A stretch of DNA of 28,883 nucleotides from a virus: the IMG/VR virus record IMGVR_UViG_3300025849_003027, positions 1-28,883 of that record. The stretch is one strand, 5' to 3'. The notes beneath the pieces are model-generated. The model was not told the origin of the DNA. It did no database searches and saw nothing but the letters and a program-made list of their open reading frames with translations. Numbering within the stretch: position 1 is the stretch's first letter; each line of letters starts with the position of its first letter. This document shows positions 1 to 8,000 of this stretch, piece after piece. The position numbers and the translations under genes are program-made.

Positions 1-2
1 TA

Positions 3-1022
3 GAAGAAATTCAACGACCGCTAAATACTCGTAGCACAACAGTACAGTGGCTTAACCGTCAGACACGCGATGTTGCTGAAGAACGCTTGTGGGACATTAT
101 GGTCCATAACATTGCGTCATACAAGAGGTTGATTGAATATGTGGGAAGTCTTCCACCTGAACTTCGGATGGTACGATTGGGTTCTGATGTACTTCCTGTT
201 TATACCCAGCGGGATTGGTCTTATTATTGGCAGCGTCCTGACGTGGTACAATATGCGGAAAGAGAGTTTGCAAAAGTCGGTGAAGCGGCAAGAGCCCTTG
301 ATGTGCGACTTTCGATGCATCCCGGACAATTCACCGTACTTGCCAGTGATAACCCGGAAATAGTAGATAGGAGCATAGAAGAATTTGAATATCACACCGA
401 TGTCATCCGCTATATGGGTTACGGCAAAACCTTCCAGGACTTCAAGTGCAATGTCCACATATCAGGCCGACAAGGTCCAGCCGGTATCAAAGCCGCACTT
501 AAACGTCTCTCGCCAGAAGCAAGAAACTGTATTACAATCGAAAACGACGAAAACAAATGGGGGCTCGAACACACGCTTGAGCTTGCAGACGATCTCGCTC
601 TGGTGTTAGACATACATCACCATTGGTGCAATACTAGAGGAGAATATATTCAACCCGATGACGACAGAATTAACCGTATTATTGACAGTTGGCGTGGTGT
701 TAGGCCTGCTATGCATTATAGTGTTAGCAGAGAAGATCTTCTCGCCGGTCACTCAGAAACACAAAAACCGGACTTTGCGGCGCTTGAAGAACAAGGATTC
801 AAAAAAGGCAAACTAAGAGCACACAGCGATTATATGTGGAACTCGGCTGTAAATGACTGGGCGTTGTCGCATTTAGAGTGGGGTGACATTATGGTAGAGA
901 GCAAATGTAAAAATCTTGCAAGCATTGCACTATATAAATACAATATGGAGAAAAACAATGAGCAATTATTTGGGCATGATGTACGGCAGAAAGTCGAAGC
1001 CCCAGACCCAATCATCATCTGA
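3..1022 (+). CDS. uvdE: UV-damage endonuclease UvdE, 5' end outside window
   Basis: UvdE family proteins are TIM-barrel, metal-dependent endonucleases that nick DNA 5' of UV photoproducts and start an excision pathway independent of UvrABC. The reading frame is open from base 3, and the part before the TTG at 87 already looks like the family (TRSTTVQWLN, then a MVHNI segment), so the true start lies upstream and TTG 87 is not the start. Family motifs are visible in order: MHPGQF followed by NPEIVDRSIEEFEYH, IENDENKWG, the metal-site-like DIHHHWCN, HYSVSRE, AHSDYMW, and the C-terminal VESKCKN. The metal-ligand-type His, Asp and Glu residues appear intact. GC is visibly higher than in the structural genes (28 of 60 bases in 481-540). 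Its 3' end overlaps the next gene by 65 bases in another frame and contains a perfect TATAAATA. Family assignment is firm; activity is inferred. Confidence 0.9.
   Translation, partial: EEIQRPLNTRSTTVQWLNRQTRDVAEERLWDIMVHNIASYKRLIEYVGSLPPELRMVRLGSDVLPVYTQRDWSYYWQRPDVVQYAEREFAKVGEAARALDVRLSMHPGQFTVLASDNPEIVDRSIEEFEYHTDVIRYMGYGKTFQDFKCNVHISGRQGPAGIKAALKRLSPEARNCITIENDENKWGLEHTLELADDLALVLDIHHHWCNTRGEYIQPDDDRINRIIDSWRGVRPAMHYSVSREDLLAGHSETQKPDFAALEEQGFKKGKLRAHSDYMWNSAVNDWALSHLEWGDIMVESKCKNLASIALYKYNMEKNNEQLFGHDVRQKVEAPDPIII
933..940 (+). promoter_or_regulatory. Candidate T4-type late promoter element TATAAATA
   Basis: This is an exact match to the T4 late -10 octamer. It lies inside the 3' end of uvdE, 17 bases before the ATG at 958, which has its own GGAG ribosome site at about 947-950. 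A transcript from here would have a very short leader. AT-rich DNA makes chance matches possible, but similar ATAAATA motifs sit just before the genes at 1716, 11278 and 22517. Confidence 0.45.
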
Positions 1023-1227
1023 TAAAAATCCTAATAGAGTGTTAGGAGGATTACGCGGCCAAGGTGTAGATACAATGACTGTATTAGGAGAAGATGGCGT
1101 ACAACATACTATTCCTTCACAAAAGTATGTACAAGGATTAGAAGAAAAACTTCGTACACAGGACAGTAGAATTGCTCGACTTGAAACACAACTAAGGAGA
1201 ATGAGCCGTGATCAAAAAATGGATTAA
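958..1227 (+). CDS. Small hypothetical phage protein with C-terminal coiled coil
   Basis: This 89-residue protein starts at ATG 958 rather than the upstream in-frame ATG at 916, because GGAG lies a few bases before 958 and the region before it is uvdE coding sequence. The N-terminal half is polar and low-complexity (GRKSKPQTQSSSDKNPNR). It is followed by a compact segment that looks folded (GGLRGQGVDTMTVLGEDG and IPSQKYVQ). The last 35 residues (LEEKLRTQDSRIARLETQL) show coiled-coil heptad spacing. I recall similar short proteins in marine T4-like phages but cannot give a function. The first 65 bases overlap the end of uvdE, and the last 20 overlap the next gene, so the three are probably translationally coupled. 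Confidence 0.7.
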   Translation: MSNYLGMMYGRKSKPQTQSSSDKNPNRVLGGLRGQGVDTMTVLGEDGVQHTIPSQKYVQGLEEKLRTQDSRIARLETQLRRMSRDQKMD

Positions 1228-1375
1228 TCAAAGACTAAGCGAACGTACAACACTAGACGGTGCTGTACTAATTGGCGCAGGAATTGCGTTTTTAATTTTT
1301 AAACCTATTGCTTCTCTAGTAGCATATGCAGCTATTGCATATGGTGCATGGACAATTTGGAAGCGTGAAGACTAA
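1208..1375 (+). CDS. Small conserved membrane protein (55 aa)
   Basis: GTG at 1208 opens a 55-codon frame ending at TAA 1373-1375. The product starts with a basic amphipathic stretch (IKKWINQRLSERTT), followed by a long hydrophobic segment (GAVLIGAGIAFLIF, then SLVAYAAIAYGAWTIW) and a charged end (KRED). This suggests one long or two short membrane helices with the basic end in the cytoplasm. Very similar short proteins occur in marine T4-like phages, to my recollection, which supports it as a real gene. The upstream sequence overlaps the previous gene by 20 bases, pointing to coupled translation. Its stop overlaps the stop of the convergent minus-strand gene by four bases. Function unknown; a role in the envelope during infection is possible but not shown. 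Confidence 0.65.
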   Translation: MIKKWINQRLSERTTLDGAVLIGAGIAFLIFKPIASLVAYAAIAYGAWTIWKRED

Positions 1376-1659
1376 AGTTTACCAATAGGCGTAGAGCTAG
1401 AAGCAGTCATATTCCATACTTGTTTCTTTTCTACGCCTTTCTTTTGAGCAAATCTCTTACTATCGCAAGCATTACATACGTGAAAGTAGTTATTGCTTAG
1501 ACGTTTAGGATCCATACTACCTCTAGTGCGTTCAAACTCTGTATCACAACTATCACATCTAAACATACAGATAGTCTGCTCACGCTTATAGGCATGTTCC
1601 TTGCCAGTTTTGCTTTTACGTACATGCCGGGTTTGTTTTTTAAATTCTTTTAGAAACAT
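1372..1659 (-). CDS. Small zinc-ribbon-like hypothetical protein
   Basis: This is the only minus-strand gene in the window. The 95-residue product has two CxxC pairs, C35-x2-C38 (RCDSC) and C62-x2-C65 (VCNAC), separated by 23 residues, which is the spacing of a zinc ribbon. The N-terminus is strongly basic (LKEFKKQTRHVRKSKTGK). The conserved-looking core MDPKRLSNNYFHVC between the knuckles resembles an orphan family I recall from marine T4-like phages. Nucleic-acid binding is plausible from charge and fold, but not demonstrated. It converges with the preceding small gene, the stops overlapping by four bases with no terminator hairpin between them, and diverges from the Fe-S carrier gene. Its placement between + strand genes could reflect separate timing of expression. 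Confidence 0.7.
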   Translation of the reverse strand: MFLKEFKKQTRHVRKSKTGKEHAYKREQTICMFRCDSCDTEFERTRGSMDPKRLSNNYFHVCNACDSKRFAQKKGVEKKQVWNMTASSSTPIGKL

Positions 1660-1715
1660 AAGTATATTTACATTAAGATTATAAAAATAAGAAATAAATA
1701 TTAAAAAGGAACACT
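1660..1715. promoter_or_regulatory. Divergent intergenic region with promoter-like motifs on both strands
   Basis: This 56-base, very AT-rich gap separates the minus-strand zinc-ribbon gene from the Fe-S carrier gene. On the + strand, AATAAATA at 1693-1700 matches the T4 late octamer at seven of eight positions and is followed by AAGGA, about 6 bases before ATG 1716. On the minus strand, 1678-1683 reads TATAAT, an exact sigma70 -10 hexamer, but no good -35 box lies at the right distance. The minus-strand gene has no clear Shine-Dalgarno sequence. Both promoter calls are inference. Confidence 0.4.
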
Positions 1716-2078
1716 ATGAGCATACTAACTTTAACCCCGGCAGCAGAGAAACAAATAGATCTTCTAAGTGAAGAAAACGATTGCTACGGCATTACACTAA
1801 ACATTAAGGGCGGCGGATGCGCTGGTTTTGAGTACGAATGGGGCACAATTGCAAGTCCAACAGACTTAGCAGCAGATGATGAAGTAGTAAAAACAGCAAA
1901 CGGATCTGCGTTTGTAGTTGGAGCACATAGTTTAATGTTTTTAATTGGCACTGAAGTAGATTACGTAAAGAGTCTAGTAGGTGCAAACTTTGAAATACGC
2001 AATCCAAATGCCCAAAGTTCGTGTGGATGCGGAGTGAGTGTAAATTTTGATATGGACCTAATGAGTCCAGCTGTTTAA
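1716..2078 (+). CDS. A-type iron-sulfur carrier, IscA/HesB/ErpA family
   Basis: This 120-residue protein matches the A-type Fe-S carrier family in length and motifs. C35 sits in GGGCAGFEYEW and C103/C105 in SSCGCGVSV, the three cysteines that bind iron or a [2Fe-2S]/[4Fe-4S] cluster before passing it to apo-proteins. The opening LTLTPAAEKQIDLL is also typical. No IscU, SufB or cysteine desulfurase lies nearby, so the protein would have to draw on host assembly machinery. AAGGA precedes the ATG at good spacing. It ends 12 bases before the 2935-aa fibre gene and is probably cotranscribed with it. Two roles are possible: supporting host Fe-S enzymes during infection, or loading metal onto virion proteins. 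The family call is firm; the role is inference. I give no symbol because IscA, ErpA and SufA cannot be told apart here. Confidence 0.9.
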   Translation: MSILTLTPAAEKQIDLLSEENDCYGITLNIKGGGCAGFEYEWGTIASPTDLAADDEVVKTANGSAFVVGAHSLMFLIGTEVDYVKSLVGANFEIRNPNAQSSCGCGVSVNFDMDLMSPAV

Positions 2079-2090
2079 GGATAAAACGCA

Positions 2091-5000
2091 ATGGCAAAAC
2101 AGAATATTGATATCGGTGTTGAAGGTAATGATGGTACAGGCGATAGTATTCGCGAAAGTTTTCGTAAAGTAAATGAAAACTTTAGTGAAATATATGCTGT
2201 ATTTGGACTAGGTGGACAAATAAGTCTTTTAGACTTAGGCGATACTCCTAATACATACGATGGTCAAACAAATAAAGTACCGGTAGTAAATGATACTGAA
2301 ACAGGAATAGTATTTCTTGATTTAGCAAGTGACAATGCTTTAGATCCTACAGACATCGATACAATAGGATTTGACTTTTCTGAAGAAGGTAAGCTGGTAT
2401 TAAAAATTAATGCTATCGATATATCAAAAGATATATTTCCTACACTAGGTGGTCCACTTAATGCAGCTACACAACCCATTGCAAATATAGCAGAAATAAA
2501 TCAATCAAGCGTTGATACATGGCGTGCATCACATGGTGAAGATATCGAAATAGGCGATCTTGTTATAAACAAAAGATATGCTGATGCAAACTATCAAGAA
2601 AAACAAAGAGCAGGTGCTGGTATTAGATTAGATGCAGAACCTGCAAATACAGATTTTTATACAAAAACAATTGAATCTTTTAACAGTTTTGGCAATCCAG
2701 TAATTACAGCACATGGACTAAATGATCAATATTTAGGCGCTCCGTTTATATTTAGAACAACTAATCCCTCAGATCTTCCTACAAATATTCTTGACGAGCA
2801 AACTGTATACATAAGAATTGTAGATGAAAACACACTTACTTTTCATACGTCTGAAGCAGATGCAATTAACAATTCATCTAGAATAATATTATCGGGCGGA
2901 ACCGGTACATTTACTATTGTTGATGCAGATTATGATCCTACACTTGAAGGAAACTGGTTATCAACTGTAGCGTTGCCACGTGAAAGTGTTACACGTAGAC
3001 AAGGTGACAGGATGGAAGGTACACTTTTCTTAAATGACCACCCAGGTGATTTAGCAGGATTAGGTACTGATATCGGTGGATCAGATGATTTACAGGCAGC
3101 AACAAAATTATATGTTGATAAAGGTACTCCTACTTCACAAGTTAACTTGTATGTAGCAACAGATGGCGATGATAGACAAACATATACACCGCCGGGAAAA
3201 GAAGGTAGATCACCTAGTTGGGCATATGCTACAGTAAATGCAGCAGCAAGAAAAGCTGAAGAAATTATACTATCGGCTCCGATTGAGCCTGGTCCGTACA
3301 TGCAAACAATTACATTTGGCGGCGGCCTTGAACCTTCATTAGTAACAACAGCAGGGTTTACTGCTCCGCCAGTAAGTAGACCAAATTTTAGTATTCTTAT
3401 ATCCGAAAACGTAGAATTTATACAACAAGAAGTTTTAGCATTTATAGAAACTACATATCCAACTTTTGAATATAATTTAGATACTTGTGCAAGAGATGTT
3501 GAGTTTATTGTTAACAGTGTTAGATTAGATATTTTATTAGGCGATAATGCAAACTATCTTTCAAGATGGGCAGGTATTAGATATTATTCTAATCCGAGTG
3601 CAAGGAAAGCAATTGGAGAACAGTTAGTAGAAACTGTTGCATCTATTGAGCATACAAAAAAGCTAATTAGAGATATTGTCAAAGGTGTTACAGTAGGAAG
3701 TAGTAATAGTGTTGCAGGTACATTATATCAAAATAGATATACTCAATTCACTAATCCTGCACTTATTCCAGATGAATTTACAGCAGAGAACGTTGCTAGT
3801 GCAACTGATGCTAAATTTGATATTGTATTAGATATTATAGATGGACCGACTCCAGGTCCATTAGATGCACCTACAGTAGTAGATGGTGCAACTACTTACA
3901 AAATTAATTTAAGTAACGGATCTTATGGTTATGTAGACCAAGGAAACCCCACTAATACTGATATTATTCCAGGAAAAGTTGTTGTAGGTAAAGAGTCAGG
4001 CGCTGTTGGTAGAATCATTGCTTACGATTATGACGCAAATCCTGATACAGTATTACCTGCAGATAACGATGTTTTAGAATTACAACTTTTAGAACCTGTT
4101 GAATTTATTCCAGGCGAAGAATTAGAGTACGGAAATTTTGTAAGAGAAACACAATGTAGTATTAGAATTGAATCAGGCATTTATGAAGAAGACTATCCAA
4201 TTCGTGTCCCTGCAAACGTAAGTATTAAAGGTGACGAATTTAGACGAGTAATAATACGTCCTAAGAAACGTATATCACAATCTAGATATACTAATACATT
4301 TTTCTATAGAGATAAACAATTTGATAATTTAACAATTGTCTCTAGTCAAATTACACAACTTTCTTCAATAATCGGCGGCGCACCGAATGGTACTAGAGCA
4401 GGCGCAGCCGGTACGTATACAGGAGTAACGCCTACGACAGTTACAACAATCGATCCTATTACTTCGGCTGTAACAGTAAGCGAAGGCACAAGCGGTGCTG
4501 GTGAAAGAGCAACATTTAATATTACTGTAAATGCAAATGGTAGTGTATTACTAAGTAGTGTTACAATTGATAATCCAGGTACAGGATACTTAGTTGGGGA
4601 CACTATTACTATTTCAGACGATGATATCGGTGCAACTGGTGCGCCAGATCTTACATTTACAGTAGGAGAAATATCAGGCGGCAAGCCTTATATAAATCCG
4701 CTAACAAATGAAATAGATGGTTATTTCGGTTATCATTACTTAAAATATCCTAATAGATTAAAAAATGTAGGTGAAGGATATCAAAATGCTGGCGGCGCAG
4801 TTATAGCATCGAGAATCTTAGAAGATAACAAAGAGTTTATTGCAGAACAAGTAGTTCAGTATATTGCTGCAACATATCCGTCTTTATCATTTGCACAAGG
4901 AAAATGTAATAGAGATGTAAGACTAATTGTAGAAGCAATGGCAAAAGATTTTGTACTCGGCGGAAATGAAAATATTTTAGAAGCACAAGGTGAATATTAT

Positions 5001-8000
5001 TACGGTGCATTGCCAAAAGATGGCTCACAAAATGGAGCTACTGAAGATGGTATAAATCAGATTTATACCATTCTACAAGGACTATTTGCAAATGCACAAC
5101 CTGCAACTATCTATGGTGATGTAAATTTAATAGAATACCCTCAAGCAGATTTATTTAATGGCGAAGCTGAAGCAACTGCACTAGCAATGTCATTAAATTT
5201 TATTAATACAATAAATTTTGCATTCAACGATGATTACAATCCACCGTTACCTAATGACGAAATGGATGTGTTCTTAATGAACGATGCTACAATTCTACGT
5301 AACATGACTGTACAAGGACATGGCGGATTTTTATGTACACTTGATCCATATGGACAAGTTCTAACTAAATCACCATACATTCAAACAGGTTCAAGTTTTA
5401 GTAGATCGCAAAATAAACAAGTATTTTCAGGAGGTATGTTTGTAGATGCATTTACTGGAAATACAGCAGTACAAGTTGTATCAACTGGTAGACCTGCAGA
5501 CGGAAGTCCAGTTCCAGATGTAACTGCAACTCCTGATCCATTTGTCTTGCAAGTAAAAAGTTTAGGTAGTCCTGAAGACCCACAAGGTCTTTATATACGT
5601 AGACCAGAAACGCCTTGCCCATTTTATGTTGATGGTAGAAGATTCCAAGTTAATGCAGTAATAAATTACGATCCTGACGAAGGTACTGCGGTACTACTAT
5701 TAGATAAAAATAGTAACCCTGATGCACTAGGTATAGGACAAGGCTTTACAGGTATAACAAGTAATTTACAAACTGGAGTAGACTTAGATTCTATTGCTCC
5801 GTTTGAGTTTAATGAAGCAAAATGTGCCAGAGACACTGGATTAATTTTAGATGCGGTTGGTTTAGATATTGCATTAGGATCAAACTATAAAGCAGTTACA
5901 GCAGGGCTAGCATATCAACGTGCAAATGCAGATGTTGTTACAGCAGAACAATTAGCACAAACAACCGCAGCAATTAATTTTGCTAAAAGTGAAGTACTTG
6001 CGTTAGGTGATGTTGCAGCAGATGGCACAGCAACAGCTAGAGCAACAGCAGCATTTGACGAAGTTGTAGATATTTTAAATAATGGTGTAGTAAGCACAGA
6101 TGCCGCAGCAGATCCTCTAACTTTTCCGACGCCGGCAACACAACCTACAACTAATGCAAACGATGCAAGTGTAATACTACAAGCAAACAAAGCATTCATT
6201 GTAGCTCAAGTAACAAGTTTTATTACTACAAATTATCCAAGTCTTACATATAATAGTACAAAATGTGAAAGAGATGTAGGATATATCGTTGATGCACTTT
6301 CATATGATGTTCTTTATGGAGGTAATTCAGGAACTTTAATAAATGCAAGATCTTACTTTGTTGGCACAGCTGGACAGTTAGGTAATACAGATGAAGAAAC
6401 TGCTACTGTAGCAGCATATACTGATTTGCAAACTATTGTAAGCGAAGTTGTACAAGGTACAAGAGCAGGACAGCCTGTAACAGCAAACCCTGCAACGGGC
6501 ACAGAAGCAACAATAGTAAGTGATCTAGTTGGAATTATTAAAGATGTAATTGAACTTGATACTTTAGAATTATTGCCAGCTGAAGTTACTCCAAACTTAA
6601 CTTCATTGTCAGTAGGTGCAGCACTAATATCAGCAAATGTAGATATTAGTAATAATAGAGCGTTGATTGTTGCTAGAACAGTGCAAAGTATTGATGCTCC
6701 AATTCCAATCACACTACAAACTGCTGGTAACAGAAGTATGCTCGGCAACGACTTTACACAAGTTAACGACTTAGGTTATGGACTAGTTGTTGTAAATGGT
6801 GCGCTATCAGAAATGGTTAGTATGTTTACATATTACTGCCATGCATCGTATTATGCTAAGAATGGTTCTGAGATTAGATCTCTTACAGGTTCAAGTTGTT
6901 ATGGTGATTATGGTCTAGTTGCAGAAGGTTCAGATCCAAATGAGATTCCAGACGGAATTTCAACACGTGATGATATGAATAATCCTGCAAAAACATTTAC
7001 AGCTGATATTATTTTAACTTGTTCTGATAATGTTACTACAGTTGCGGGCGAAACAATTACACAGGCGTCAACGGGTGCAACTGGTACTGTAACAATTTCA
7101 AGTAATACAAGAACAATTTATCTAACAGGTGTATCTAATATATTTGATACTACAAATCAGCTTACAGGTTCAACAAGTGGCGCTTTAGGTGCAAGTAGCG
7201 TACCTAGTGAAGTTGATACTTCAGGGTATGCAAATGATGAAGAACAATTATTTGGACACCTTTATGATTTTGAATATTTACCGAGTAACAGAGGTGAATT
7301 TGATATCTATCATCCGGTAAAAGATATTTTTGCTAGATACGAGATTGCAAACGTTGTCGACACAGGCACAACAGTAGGAGAAATATCTGGATTTGGTGAT
7401 AGTATATCTATAACCTACGCAGGTATTAGTTTAGGCACAGGTACAGGAGCAACATTTAAAGTTTCTAAAACAATTACAGATGGATATAGTGTAACTGGTG
7501 TATTATTAGGAGAAGATTACGAAGTAGGTGATACTATTACTATTAGTGGTGCGGACCTAGGCGGAGCAACTCCGGCAAATGATGTTGTAATTACAGCAAC
7601 CGAAGTTGATAGTAATGGCGGATTCAAAACTTTTACATTCACTGGCACTATTGCAATAACTGACGATACGCCTAGATATAATGGTAAAATTATTAAAGTT
7701 AACTTTGCAACAGGTGATGGTCAGTTTAGTCAAAACGGTATTTTAGAAACAGACGGCATACCACATGGCACTTATGTACAAGTTAGAAATAACCAAACAT
7801 TTATCTTTGAAGATATTGCTCGTCCAGATATTTTAACAATTCGTCCATCTACTGCGGTTATCTTTAGAGAAAATCCAGATACTGTATATAGAAGTATTTC
7901 ATTTTTAACTGCGGATGCATTAGGTAATGAACTACCAGAAGACACTACTTTAGCAGGATTTGATAGTACTTATGACTATGTGCGTTTAGTTGTTGATACA

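Noticed and set aside
117-458. Minus-strand open frame opposite uvdE
   Set aside because: It lies wholly within a well-supported uvdE gene, has no ribosome site and resembles no family.
1665-1672. Late-promoter-like TGTAAATA on the minus strand before the zinc-ribbon gene
   Set aside because: It is only about five bases from the start codon, so a transcript from it would begin at or inside the gene.
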